Source: Laburnicola sp. R22_1 (taxonomy: Eukaryota; Ascomycota; Dothideomycetes; Pleosporales; Didymosphaeriaceae). From it: DNA of 64,000 nt. The notes beneath the pieces are model-generated. The model saw only the letters and a list, made by a program, of their open reading frames with translations. It searched no databases and was not told the DNA's origin. Numbering within the stretch: position 1 is the stretch's first letter; each line of letters begins with the position of its first letter. Below are positions 23,293 through 35,458 of this stretch, piece after piece. Made by a program: the position numbers and the translations under genes. The stretch is taken from assembly GCA_014281115.1 (NCBI GenBank), contig JACONQ010000017.1:1178001-1242000 (forward strand), written 5' to 3'.

Positions 23293-26200
23293 ATGAGTCT
23301 GGTCGCCAACTTCACCTCCAATGACGCCGTTCCCTCGCCGGGAGCTGTTCGGCCACCGCAGCCTGCCGCCGAACAGCACATGGGCGCCGATGCCTCAGAC
23401 GATTCCACCATCGCAAACACAGACGATGCGAGGTCGCGGAGTAATACAAACAATGAACGCACGGACCCCAAGGATACGACCCAGAATTCGGATGCAGATG
23501 ATGCAAGCCTCGAGAGGAGGAATTCGGCCGTCCACGCACTGGCCCGACGATACACGCAACAAAGCACCAGCTCGACAACACGCCAGAACCCGTTCTCTGC
23601 AACTCCTGGCTCACAGCTGGATCCCAATGGCGAGCACTTCAATGCCCGCGCTTGGGCCAAGGCCATGCTTCACACCCAACTCGAGGACCCTGCAGCACCC
23701 CCACTCCGGACCGCCGGTGTGGCCTTCCGCAGTCTGAATGTGCACGGCTTTGGGTCCGACACCGACTACCAGAAAAGTGTAGGCAATGTGTGGCTTGAAG
23801 GTACTGGTTTCGCGAGGAAGTTAATGGGCAACAAGGGGCGCAAGATCGAAATTCTTCAGAACCTGGAGGGCTTGGTCGAGGCGGGCGAGATGCTAGTGGT
23901 TTTGGGACCTCCCGGGTCTGGTTGTTCCACCTTCCTCAAAACCATCGCTGGGGAAACGCATGGATTCTTTGTGGACCAGGCATCTGGCATAAACTATCAA
24001 GGTATGTGAGTAATGCGAAGATGAATCTTCGGTCCCCCTAACAAGGCACAGGTATCGCTGCGAAGCAAATGGCCATGGACTTCCGGGGAGAGGCCATCTA
24101 TACCGCCGAAGTCGATGTCCACTTCCCTCAGCTTACTGTCGGTGAGACCCTTTATTTCGCCGCCAAGGCCCGCGCCCCCCGCCATATCCCTGGAGGTGCC
24201 ACCCTACACCAATTTTCCGAGCACATGCGCGACGTTATCATGGCCATGTTCGGCATCAGCCATACGATAAACACCAAAGTGGGAAACGACTTCATCCGTG
24301 GTGTGTCTGGCGGAGAACGAAAGCGTGTTAGTATTGCTGAGGCATCTCTGAGCAAAGCTCCTCTTCAGTGCTGGGACAACAGTACCCGGGGTCTGGACAG
24401 TGCCAACGCCATCGAATTCTGTAAGACTCTCCGCATGGAGACGGAGATTAATGGTGCCACAGCCTGTGTAGCCATCTATCAGGCTCCTCAAGCAGCGTAC
24501 GATGTTTTCGACAAGGCGCTTGTCTTGTACGAGGGGAGGCAGATCTACTTTGGCCCCACCACCTCTGCCAAACAATTCTTCGTCAACATGGGCTTTGATT
24601 GCCCAGACCGACAGACGGATGCCGATTTCCTCACTTCGATGACGAGCCCGCTAGAACGTGTTGTCCGCCCTGGGTGGGAAGACCGGGTACCACGCACCCC
24701 TGACGAGTTCGCACAGAGATGGAAGGACTCTCCGGAGCGTGTTGAGCTCATGCGCCAGATCGAAGCTTACGACCAGCGCTACCCCGTCGGTGGCGAATAC
24801 TTGGAGAAGTTCAAACAATCCCGGAAAGCACAGCAAGCGAAGGGTCAGCGCCTCAAGTCCCCATACACGTTGTCCTACAAGCAGCAAGTCCAATTGTGTC
24901 TCTGGCGTGGTTTCCGAAGATTAATGGCCGATCCAAGTATCACCTTGACCCAATTGATCGCAAACTCCATCATGGCGCTCATCATCTCCTCGGTCTTCTA
25001 CGATCTGCCTACGGATACGAGCAGTTTCTACTCTCGTGCAGCTCTACTGTTCTTCGCTATCCTCATGAATGCCTTCGGTTCCGCTCTCGAGATTCTGACC
25101 CTATATGCTCAGAGGCCTATCGTGGAAAAACACTCTCGCTACGCGCTCTATCACCCATCGGCCGAAGCGTTTGCGTCCATGTTGATGGATATGCCATACA
25201 AGATTCTAAACACCATAACATTTAATCTGGTCCTATACTTCATGACGAACCTACGGCGCGAACCTGGCCATTTCTTCTTCTTCGTGCTAATATCGTTCTT
25301 CCTCACCCTGGTCATGTCCATGTTCTTCCGGTCCATCGCCTCCCTTTCAAGATCTCTAGTGCAGGCTTTGGCTCCCGCGGCCATCTTGATCTTGGGTCTT
25401 GTCATGTACACTGGTTTCGCCATCCCTCCCAACTACGTTCTTGGATGGTCAGTATGGATCCGTTATATCAACCCCGTCTCTTACGCCTTTGAGGCTCTCA
25501 TGATCAACGAATTCCACAACCGCGAATTCCCTTGTGTGAACTTTGTGCCTATGGGACCAGGCTATGAGGACGCAAGCGGTCTCAACCACGTATGTTCCAC
25601 TGTCGGATCCAGGCCTGGTAACCCTACTGTCAACGGAGATGACTATATCAACACGGCTTTCAACTACTATGCTTCGCACAAGTGGAGAAACTTCGGTATC
25701 CTTTGGGCATTCTTGTTCGGTTTGCTGTTCGTCTACCTGGTGGCCACCGAATTCATTACCGCGAAGAAGTCCAAGGGCGAGGTCCTGGTTTTCCGACGAG
25801 GACACAAGGCTCTCAAGAGTAAATCCACCGACGATCTTGAGGCTGCACCAGCTGGTCGCAATGTTGCCGTTCAAAACCAGTCCGATGACATTGCAATCAT
25901 TGAGCGCCAGACAGCTATCTTCCAATGGGAAGACGTCTGCTACGACATCAAGATCAAGAAAGAGGACCGCCGCATCTTGGACCATGTCGATGGATGGGTC
26001 AAGCCAGGAACATTGACTGCGTTGATGGGCGTCTCCGGTGCGGGTAAAACGACATTACTAGATTGTCTTGCCACTCGTACAACTATGGGTGTTATTAGTG
26101 GAGAGATGCTTGTTGATGGGAAACCTCGCGACGACTCCTTCCAGCGCAAGACGGGTTATGCTCAGCAACAGGATCTGCATCTCTCGACATCCACCGTTCG

Positions 26201-27995
26201 AGAAGCTCTTACCTTCTCCGCGATCCTCCGTCAACCGGCTCATGTCTCCCGTCAAGAAAAAGTTGAATATGTCGAAGAAGTTATCAAACTCCTGGAGATG
26301 ACTGAATACGCTGACGCGATTGTTGGTGTACCTGGCGACGGTCTTAACGTCGAGCAGCGCAAGCGTCTTACGATTGGTGTTGAATTGGCCGCCAAACCAG
26401 CTCTTCTTCTTTTCCTCGATGAACCGACATCTGGACTGGATTCCCAGACCTCTTGGGCTATTCTTGACCTTTTGGATAAGCTCAAGAAGAACGGTCAGGC
26501 TATTCTTTGTACCATCCATCAACCTTCCGCCATGCTTTTCGCTCGCTTCGACCGTCTCCTATTCCTCAAGAAAGGCGGTCAAACGGTCTATTTCGGTGAG
26601 GTCGGTGCTAATTCGAAGATCTTAATTGACTACTTCGTGCGACAAGGTGGACCGCCTTGCCCTCCCGCTGCCAACCCCGCCGAATGGATGCTCGAAGTCA
26701 TCGGTGCGGCTCCCGGTTCCTCGACAGATATCGACTGGTACGAAGCCTGGCGCAACTCGCCCGAGTATGCCGCTGTCAAAGAACATCTCGCAGAACTGAA
26801 GAACGAACGTGGTCAACAAGCCAATCTTCAGCGCACAGTTTCAGCTCAGCACCGCGAGGATAAGGCCGCTTATCGTGAATTTGCAGCGCCTTTCGGGGAG
26901 CAGCTTCGCGAGGTTACCGTGCGTGTGTTCCAGCAATACTGGCGCACTCCTTCGTACATTTACTCCAAGACCGCTCTGTGCGTAATGTCTGGTCTCTTCA
27001 TTGGTTTCTCGCTCTTCCACACGCCCAATACACAGCAGGGATTGCAGAACCAGATGTTCAGTATCTTCATGTTAATGACCATTTTTGGCCAGCTCGTGCA
27101 GCAGATTATGCCACACTTCGTCACACAACGCGCTCTGTACGAAGTTCGTGAACGACCCAGCAAAGCATATTCTTGGAAGGCTTTCATGATCGCCAACATC
27201 GTCGTCGAACTTCCCTGGAACACAGTCATGGCCGCCCTCATCTACTTTTGCTGGTACTACCCCATCGGCCTGTACAACAACGCTGTGCCCACCGATGCCG
27301 TCGCCCTGCGCGGCGCTCAGATGTTCTTGTTTATATGGATGTTCCTACTCTTCACGTCAACCTTTGCGCACATGGTCATCGCCGGTGTCGAGATGGCCGA
27401 AACGGGTGGAAACATGGCTAACTTGGCCTTCTCCCTCTGCCTCATCTTCTGCGGTGTCCTCGCTACTCCCGAGCAACTCCCCCGTTTCTGGATCTTCATG
27501 TACCGCGTCTCCCCATTCACATACATGGTTTCTAGTATGCTCTCTATCGGCGTCGCGAATACAAACGTCGAGTGCTCTGAAATCGAATATTTGCATTTCG
27601 AACCGCCGTCAGGTCAGACCTGTGGCGAGTACATGTCTACCTACCAAAGCACCTTTGGCGGGTATCCCCAGGATCCGAATGCTACATCCGACTGCCGCTA
27701 CTGCTCCATGGGAGAGACCAACGTGTTCCTCGCCTCTGTGCATGCAGAGTACAGCAACGTGTGGCGCAATTTTGGCATTCTTTGGGTGTACATCATCGTC
27801 AATATCTTCGGTGCGCTGTTCTTCTACTGGTTGGTGCGTGTGCCAAAGAATTCCAAGGCGGAGAAAAAGGAGAAGGCCGCTGCTGCGCACGAGGCTCAGG
27901 AGCGCGTGGAAACGGATGGTCACAAAGAGGAGGAGCCCACGACAGACGCCGGCCGTGGTGCTTCGTCCTCGGACAAGGACAATGAGAAGCTGTAA
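23293..27995 (+). CDS. PDR-type (ABCG) full-size ABC transporter
   Basis: Exons 23293-24001 and 24052-27995 flank a 50-nt intron (GTATGT, CTAAC branch, ACAG) and give a 1550-residue (NBD-TMD)x2 pump of the pleiotropic drug resistance family, expected in the plasma membrane. NBD1 has Walker [10 protein letters not shown] (about 205) and signature VSGGERKR (about 320). NBD2 has Walker [10 protein letters not shown] (about 896) and signature [15 protein letters not shown] with LDEPTSGLD (about 1000-1030). As in other fungal PDR pumps, the NBD1 Walker A carries Cys for the usual Lys. Each half has about six membrane segments. The first ~100 residues are polar and disordered and the C-terminus is Lys/Glu-rich. 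Such pumps export azoles, plant defence compounds or mycotoxins; the substrate is not deducible. Confidence 0.97.
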
Positions 27996-30114
27996 AGGCT
28001 TTCGCCATGGGTTTATTTTGTCACACTTTGCTGTCGTTCTACTAGCGATTATTTTCATTTTGTCATTATTGTGGAAAACTGGCCCAATTTTCTGTCCAGC
28101 GTTACTTAGAGCGAACGAGCGTTGCCGTTTCCTTGTCTACCTTGTGTATAAGTTATCTTTGGCCTTTGCCTAGAAGATATAGAGTCTTCTTGGGGTTTTT
28201 AGGCGAGTTAGAGGTGTGCGCTTCAGTCTTAGGTTCTAAGAGTAATTAATGGATGGGGGAGGTTGTGTACATAATAGAATGTGCTACTACTCTAAAAATT
28301 TAACTACTTCGCTTCTTTATATACTTGTTATAAGCTAGCAGACACGCTCTTAAGGATAACTTAGAACTTGGTACTATTTTTATGCTTACGTGGCTGCGCA
28401 GAGGAGACATTTAAGAATATTAGGCGACACGTTTGGTAGGCCTAGCTTATCACTTTATTATTATTAACTAACGCTGTGCGTACGTGCGTACGTACGTATA
28501 GCACGCCAAACATTCACCACCTAAGAAGCTATGCTAAAAAAAAAAAAAAAGCCTAAAAAAAAAAAGCCTAAAAAAATTACAAAAAACTAACTACTTAGTG
28601 CTTCGTTAGAAGACTTATTTCGTGTAGAAACCCAGCCGAACTGGTGTTTTTTGGCGGGAAGGAGGTTTTACGCTCCTAATTACCAGGCAGTGCCACATCT
28701 CGCCCGGACCGCAGAATCGAACTCACGTCCTCGATTCGCTCGGCTGTGTCCATGGCATTCTTAGGCCGATTCCGAGCTCCTCTAGTGAGTGATTCTATAC
28801 AGGTAATCCTCAATTATTTAATTATATAGCACCCTGCGGTGGGCGTGCTGGTGTTGTATATGGGGATTTTGCGAGCGAGAGGGTGAGGTGGATGGTGGGT
28901 GGATCGAGGGTGCACGTGCGGGGTTGGCTGTTTGCGCGGGAGGGAGGTGAAAATGGGCCTGCCTGGGGACGGTGTGAAATGGACTCTTGGCTTTGCTGTG
29001 GTGAGTACGCTCGCTCCTACTTGTCTCTCGCCCGCAACGCTGTGCTTGTTGCACCTCCGGGACGTCTCTCATGAACGCCCGCGCTATGAGCAACGTCGAA
29101 TCCCGTCTACCATGGCCGCGCCCGGGGCGACGAGCTCAACACTATGCTTATTGCACCTCGCTCCCAGAGGCCCGCGCCATGAGCAACCTCGCATCCCTCC
29201 TCAACCGCGGACGCGCCCGGGGCGATAAAGTTAATAAACGCCCATCTCTTGCTCCGCCCTTGTTCGCCGTGCACCACCCACCGCCCGGGCAGCTCGTTGG
29301 CCAGATGCAAACACTTCACCCATCGTCTGTCTGGCTCTGGGCTGTAGCATCCGACTCAAGAGCGTCCGGTTTCGTCGAATTCTACATGGATACACAGGAG
29401 ATGGACATTGACAACACGTATGAACTGGATATGGTCTGGACAAACACCGGGTGCGATGGAAGACACATGAGCGTTACAACGCAGGCTCGAGACACTTGGC
29501 TGTTGAATCTTGAATGGGCTGAAGATTGACTTGACTATGAATGGATATGATTGAAGGACGGAAGGACTAAACGGCTGAAGTTGAGAAATGGGAAAACGGG
29601 TCAACACGAACGGCGCATGTCTTCAAGGGCGCTTTCTGTGGTCGACTGCACGCCTACCTTGGGTGTGCTGAACTCGACTGCTCTTGTCTCGCGTTCTGCG
29701 TCTCCGGCATCCTGCTGTGGTGTATGCCGATAGCATGCAAAAGAAGACAGATGTCCAGCACTGTGGACTTCCGGAAACGTTGTCCATGTGCCAAAAGCTC
29801 CAGGCAGGTCCAGCTCAGCTATGATACAGATGACGGTCCCAGGCTCAGGTCAGCAGGCCGGCGCCGCGGGGCCCGGTGGTCGCATGTGAACGCCCAGCTT
29901 GACCCGCATGTGAAAGCCGCTAGCCCTAACCCCAAACGTCGCGCTATCCCGCACGCAGCAACTACCTCGGCCGATGATGTCGCTGTCCGGCGAGGTCTGC
30001 GCAGCTCATAAGAAGCAGCTGCTCCCTCTGCCGAGGCACCCAGCACTGCATCTTCTATTCTCCTGCAGCACTTCTCGCTTTCTCCTTGTGTGCATATTTT
30101 CGCTGCTTTTCAAA
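27996..30114. other. Intergenic between ABC transporter and thiolase
   Basis: This 2.1 kb stretch holds no confident gene. Visible are an ACGT-rich palindromic run (about 28466-28502), poly-A tracts with AAAAAGCCT units (28533-28580), a tRNA B-box-like motif at 28711-28726 on the minus strand and an imperfect 102-base duplication at 29041-29230. An open frame 29071-29529 (152 codons) overlaps the duplication, has no recognisable domain and I do not call it a gene. The thiolase promoter lies at the right end. Confidence 0.6.
29041..29230. repeat. Imperfect 102 bp tandem duplication
   Basis: Two diverged copies both run from (T/A)TGCTT(G/A)TTGCACCTC through CCCGCGC(T/C)ATGAGCAAC to CGCGCCCGGGGCGA; the second starts about 102 bases after the first. 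No function is apparent. Confidence 0.75.
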
Positions 30115-31584
30115 ATGGCAAACCAGGCAGGACGCAGCTCATCAGGTAAGTTTGCAGTGTGAGGGTGAGTGAGTGTGCAGTGCTGACGCCATGGCAGCGC
30201 AAGATCGCCTCTCGCAGGTCACCCATCACTTGGGCGGTGCAAAGGCAGGCGCGAGCGGGAAGCAGGCGCTGTTGGAGAAGAATCCCGATGATGTACGTAT
30301 ACCATCTACCGTCTACACCTCTGGGTGAGCGCTGGTGGCGACCACTCCAACGCCGGCGCACACCTCAAGCACTACACGCGAACGTATAACGAGGTCAAGA
30401 CGTAGACTGACAAACACACTCAGATCGTCATCACCGCTGCCCTCCGTACGCCCTTCACCAAGGGCGGGCGCGGCGGCTTCAAGGACACGGCCGCAGCCGA
30501 CCTCCTCCACGGCGCCTTTAAAGCGCTCATCCAACGCTCCGGCATCGACCCCTCCCTCGTAGAAGACATCGCCGTAGGCGCCGTCCTCGCGCCCGGCGGC
30601 GGCGCCACCGAATTCCGCGCCGCTGCACTCGCCGCGGGCTTCCCCGTCACCGCGGCCGTCAAGTCGCTCAACCGACAATGCTCCAGTGGCCTGCAAGCCT
30701 GCGTCGACATCGCCAACGCGATCAAGAGCGGCATGATCGAGGTCGGCATCGGCGCCGGTGTCGAGAGCATGAGCCAGCAGTACGGGCCGCAGGCTGTGAC
30801 CGAGTTCAGCGAGCTGCTGGAAAACCACAAGACTGCGGCTGAGTGCAAGGTGCCCATGGGCGTCTTGAGCGAGGAGATGGCCAAGGAGAAGGGAATCTCG
30901 AGGGCTGACCAGGACAAGTTTGCCGCAGCTTCTTTCCAGAAGGCGGTCGAGGCGCAGAAGAAGGGCTTGTTCGACGAGGAGATTGCGCCTCTGACGGTGA
31001 AGTGGACGGATCCTAAGACGGACGAGGAGAAGACCATCACGGTCAACAGGGATGATGGTGTGCGAGAAGGCATTACACCGGAGAGCCTGGGCAAGATCAG
31101 GGCTGCCTTCGCAAAGGACGGCTCTATTCATGCGGGCAATGCTTCGCAGATTTCTGATGGCGCCGCCGCCGTTCTGCTCATGAAGCGCAGCACTGCACAG
31201 CGCCTCGGACAGAAGATCGTCGGCAAGTTCGTACAGGCCTCGGTCGTAGGTGTACCGCCGCTACTCATGGGTGTCGGCCCTGCCGCCGCCATCCCTGTGG
31301 TACTGAACAAGACGGGCCTGAACAAGGATGATGTGGATATCTACGAGATCAACGAGGCATTCGCAAGCCAGTGCCTATACTGTATCAACGAGCTCGGCTT
31401 GGATCAGGCCAAGATCAACCCCAAAGGAGGAGCCATTGCTTTTGGACACCCGCTTGGTGTTACTGGCGCGAGGCAGGTGAGCACGTTGCTTACAGAGCTA
31501 AGGCGGACGGGGAAGAAGATTGGCGTTACAAGCATGTGCATCGGCACGGGTATGGGCATGGCCGCCGTCTGGGTAGCAGAATAG
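30115..31584 (+). CDS. POT1: Peroxisomal 3-ketoacyl-CoA thiolase
   Basis: Exons 30115-30145, 30198-30292 and 30424-31584 give 428 residues. The enzyme performs the last step of peroxisomal beta-oxidation, cleaving 3-ketoacyl-CoA to acetyl-CoA. The N-terminus carries a PTS2 import signal, RLSQVTHHL (R-L-x5-H-L). Catalytic stretches are visible: LNRQCSSGLQAC (nucleophile Cys), EINEAFASQ, GGAIAFGHPLGVTGARQ (His) and CIGTGMG (second Cys). The first intron is 52 nt (GTAAGT, CTGAC branch, CAG); the second is 131 nt. An alternative start at the ATG 30191 without the first exon also keeps the PTS2, with RL at residues 6-7; I prefer the spliced start because the donor, branch site and phase all fit. 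Confidence 0.93.
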
Positions 31585-32191
31585 GCTATGTATAGATGCA
31601 ATATGTTGTATGATTACGATTATCGATATGATCATTTGCAGCAAATATCCACTGGTCCGATGGGCTCGCTTGATTATGGGTAGGAAAGACGCTGACAATG
31701 ACCATCTTGGTGAAGTAATGGGCCCGAGGCCTGAGATATACCGGTAACCACTTTCTCAGTAACATGAATTCAACGTCGCCGGGTTGACATATTATTGATT
31801 CATGGTGTAGGCACACTCAACGGCGAAGGTTACTAAATCCAAATTGGCGTCCCTCGATATCACTCGGCCTTGTGCGGCATCAAAACTTGATCATGCGCAT
31901 TATCCAAGATTCCCTGTAGAATGGTTGGGAACAGGACAACACCAATACAAGCAAAGCACAAGTCATGCTCTCCCACGCGCAATCGCGCGAGATTCAAAGC
32001 GCCACAAGCACCGCCTGTGAGCGTACAGAAGCACGACAGAACCTAAGCGCAAGAGACGGCGCCACGCAAGTCACAAACGATATATCATGAGGCCGTAGGT
32101 AACGCGCGGCGGCACTACATCTACGTACATCCGCACGATCTCCCTCCCGCCCTGGACTCACGATCGATCCATCGTCGACATCGACGTGTCA
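31585..32191. other. Intergenic, thiolase 3' end to GPI-protein promoter
   Basis: Normal composition and no supported gene. The right part is the promoter of the next plus-strand gene. Confidence 0.5.
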
Positions 32192-32897
32192 ATGAAATAC
32201 CTAGCCGTCTCCGCACCGCTCATGGCCTTCCATCTCGTCGCCCAAGCCGAGACGTCTGGCCCGATAGGCGGCGCACCGGGATTCTTCAAGCGGCCAGCGG
32301 CCCCGACGGTCAACAGCACCGACTTCGAGAAGAACGAGCGGTGGGCGGTGGGGTCGCTGCAGGTGGTTGATTGGAGCTGGACGAAAGACTTGCCGAGTTA
32401 TGATATTTATCTCGTCAATAAGCGGTATGAGCCGCATCTTCTTCATCGTAAGCTAGTCTACCATGCATCATGCATCGATCAACAATACACATAAGAATTT
32501 TGTGTATGTTGGATAGATGAGCGAGCTGACGTTGATCACAGACCACCCAGCGTCCGAACCTAAACTGGACACGTACAGCTGGAATATCACGCCGGATGCG
32601 TTCCTAGATACTGCGGATATGTTCTACCTGTATATTGTGAAGAGTCCGGGGAACTGGGCGGATGGGTTTGCGTCGCGGTTTGTCAATATTTCTGAGGCGG
32701 GGGAGGGAAGTTTGGGAGGAGCGGGTGGGCAGAGTGGTGCGGCTAATGCTTCGGGTGGCACGGTGGGCGGCACGTCGTCTCTGCCTGTGTTGCCGACTGT
32801 GGGTGCTGGTGCGGCTGCGGTTGTGCATGGGGCTGGGGGTGGGCTTGGGCTGGGGATTTGGTTGCTGGTTTTGGTGGGTGCTTTGGTGGGTTTGTAG
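32192..32897 (+). CDS. Secreted GPI-anchored protein, Kre9/Knh1-like
   Basis: Exons 32192-32447 and 32542-32897 give 203 residues. The 94-nt intron uses GTAAGC, a CTGAC branch site and CACAG; skipping to this acceptor rather than the nearer TAG at 32516 keeps the frame. There is a signal peptide (residues 1-19), a beta-rich domain with a conserved-looking W-x-x-G-S-L-Q-V-V-x-W-S-W and SYDIYLV, a Gly/Ser/Ala-rich linker and a hydrophobic C-terminus (IWLLVLVGALVGL) typical of a GPI anchor. The pattern matches fungal Ser/Thr-rich GPI proteins with a Kre9/Knh1-like domain, implicated in beta-1,6-glucan or wall assembly. Assignment to that family is inferred from pattern, not from a catalytic motif. 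Confidence 0.8.
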
Positions 32898-34461
32898 CTT
32901 GGTTGAGATGTGTGGAGAATTCCTATGTATCGGAGGTGGATCTTTGCTTTTAGGTAGAGGCACGTATCCGATATATACTCTTTCGCGACTTCATTTCTTC
33001 GAATGTTAGACAGACCGGCTGAATTTGAATGGATAAGGTGGCACTCCGCTCGCTCCACTCAACCAACGACAGGTGCCACGCAGCCCAATACGGCACAAGG
33101 TAACACAGAGGAGGGGTATGTCTCTTGTCCCGAAGTCGAAATCGCCGAGCTCTCGTCGACTACGCACAGAAGTCGATGCGCTGAGGTTGGTGCCTGCCTC
33201 TTGGAGCATTCTTTATATCCAGATTCGGGTTACTTTAGTGGGTGGAGGACGAATTCTCGTTCGCGACTAGGCTAACGCGTTGGGTATGTTGGACGTGGCG
33301 TAGTGCAGAGTTAGCGGAGCAATAACTTGTAGTTGAGAGATTATGGCTCAGATTTTAGTGACTTCGGTAGGACATGATTATATTTTAAATCCCCGCAAAT
33401 GCGTAAACATCTGTGCTGTAGATTGAATACATATATGGTTTTTTTTGCGACTAAGAGGTTTCTAATAAAAAGATTACATTAATAGAAGTTATCCCTCCTG
33501 CCGTTGCGGCCATTATGTATTAAAAGCAGGCGTTGATCTACTCCTCGTCGCATGAGGACAACATATGCTCTGGTATAGATGACTTTTCGACTTTCCTACC
33601 CAACGTACCGACCTCGGATTCTCTCACCGACATCTGCGAATCCGCGTGGTCGGTTTCGATGCGCAGCTCTTCTAGGATTTGTCCTCGAAGATGCGTCCTC
33701 CATGTCTGTGGCATGGCCACCTGGATATGCGTGCCATTGGCGAGAGCAGGAAGCGAGTGAATCTGACGTCCTGTGTGATTAAGAAGGATAATATTAATGG
33801 GAGATTGTGCACAAAGTACGCGCTCGACGTGAGCGCCACAACTCTGGACAAGCACGTACGAGTGCACAATTGTGTAAAAGAGTTGTTCATTTGCCTCATA
33901 CATAGATTGGACAAACGATTAACGACGTTTGATATTCTCTATTATAATATATATAGCGGTAGCATAGAGACTCAGAGTGACGTCCTTGCACGCTTCTACA
34001 ATGTTCCTACATCAATCCTAGCGCCTCCCATGCAATGTGTCCATCATCCTTAATCCGAAAGCGACAGATCTTAGAGGCTTCGTGCACTATGCATACACGT
34101 GGCTCGACACGGAGTTGAAGGGGATAAAATGGGCTGAGGCAGGAACTTACTTCGCTTTGGTGCTGTACCTGCTCGGCAGCGAAATATTTTGGGAATGCAA
34201 AACTGTGCAATGGTATCCAGAAGTGTGAGCCATTGTGTCGATTGAAGGAGCTCACTGGGGCGGAGGTAATCAAGCTGCACTGAGTCTCGAACTCATGTGC
34301 ACTTTCCAATAGTGCGACCTTCGGGTTTTTTTGATGAATGTTCCAAACTTGTGCATCTCCCGGTCCTCTTAATGCGTAATTATGTTGTGTGTTCGTCCGC
34401 TACCGGAATAGGCGTATCGAGCTGCGACGAAGAAAGCCCCTGCCGATAGACGACTCGGGGA
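32898..34461. other. Intergenic with one weak ORF
   Basis: No recognised family. The only frame with a true ATG and protein-like composition is the minus-strand ORF at 33538-33903, listed separately. Confidence 0.5.
33538..33903 (-). CDS. Hypothetical protein, low confidence
   Basis: A 121-codon frame with a real ATG. Its C-terminal half is Glu/Ser/Arg-rich (ILEELRIETDHADSQMSVRE) and the first half is more hydrophobic. I recognise no domain, signal peptide or intron. It could be the last exon of a longer gene, or chance, since the surrounding 1.5 kb has no other supported coding. Confidence 0.28.
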   Translation of the reverse strand: MYEANEQLFYTIVHSYVLVQSCGAHVERVLCAQSPINIILLNHTGRQIHSLPALANGTHIQVAMPQTWRTHLRGQILEELRIETDHADSQMSVRESEVGTLGRKVEKSSIPEHMLSSCDEE

Positions 34462-35181
34462 TCACTCCATGTTCATATCCGTGAGACCTGTCGTCTCGTC
34501 CATGACGTTTGCAAAGTTCTTAGTATGACGTTGCTCTCCGCCAGTGACGGGAGGAAACTGGGCCATCTTCTGCCGGAAGTTGTCCGAGCCCTGTATAGCA
34601 GGTGCGAGGTTGCTGAAAGCTCATCAGCGCTCATAAATGCCAAATGTATAACTTTACTCACTTGACGTCTCCTCGCAGGACGTACTTGAACTTCTCCATC
34701 GCCACTGCGAGCTCCTCTTGATGGTTGTCCAGAAGTGCGGTGTTGGGGACAACGATAAGAGGGACTTGGAACCTTAGAGCTTCGAGGATAGAGCCAGAAC
34801 CTGGATCCAGTTAGTTGCTATAGTTCGAGATTAAGATTGGATAAGTATGCTACCAGCATGCGAAATGACCAGCCCTCGCGTCTCTTGAACAAGCTTGAAG
34901 TGTTCAACCAAGCCACTCGAATCAAAGTCCACGCCATCGATGATCAACTTCTTGTCGTGCTGAACTTGCTTTAGATGTATCTGGGCGGCCTCGGCACTGA
35001 TATTGAATACGTCCTTGGCGGCTCCATACTGGACGAAGAGGTGGGTATATCCGCTATCCAACAAGGCATCCAAAGACGCGGGCTTCATGACGGATTCAAT
35101 GAGTGCGGTAAAGGGTGCTGTCGCGCCTGTAGTAACAAAACAGAGCTTCGCGTTCTCGTTCGGAGTAGCTTCCGATGCCAT
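34462..35181 (-). CDS. ALG13: ALG13-type UDP-GlcNAc transferase catalytic subunit
   Basis: Three exons on the minus strand (35181-34854, 34800-34662, 34612-34462) join in phase to 205 residues. The fold is the C-terminal half of a GT28/GT-B glycosyltransferase: [16 protein letters not shown] at the start, HLFVQYG, then [17 protein letters not shown] with PLIVVPN and [10 protein letters not shown], the UDP-GlcNAc-binding part. ALG13 pairs with the membrane protein ALG14 on the cytosolic ER face and adds the second GlcNAc to the dolichol-linked N-glycan precursor. The SHAG/SGS motif is split by intron 1, whose donor GTAGCA is weak. It is divergent from RSM24 across 277 bp. Confidence 0.93.
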
Positions 35182-35458
35182 TATGATGAATCACGAAGGT
35201 ATGAAATTCAAGTATGTGGGTGGTAGTTCAATGTCGAGATTCGAAAATACCGATTCGACTACACACTGTACTGGGTCCGTGCGCTTATATAGTGAGGGTC
35301 CCGAATCTGAAAGGGGAGTCACATTCGGATTCTGAACGGGTAGTCCCATTCAGACATTCGGTCCTCGGCGGAACTTTCCTCCTTAAGCGCTTGGCACGCT
35401 CGGGGGTCCGCTCAGCGCGAAAAGTTAACGAAAGCGCATCTCTATCCCATTCCCAGCA
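35182..35458. promoter_or_regulatory. Bidirectional promoter ALG13 / RSM24
   Basis: The 277 bp between divergent start codons includes a TATATA-like stretch at about 35286 and a 25-base tandem repeat (35306-35330 and 35331-35355; TCTGAA-GGG-AGTC-CATTC) that could be a transcription-factor site pair. Confidence 0.55.

Noticed and set aside
28640..28780. Possible tRNA gene
   Set aside because: Only a B-box-like word; the flanking bases do not pair into a T-arm or an acceptor stem.
34007..34309. 100-codon minus-strand frame
   Set aside because: No ATG at its start and no recognisable features.
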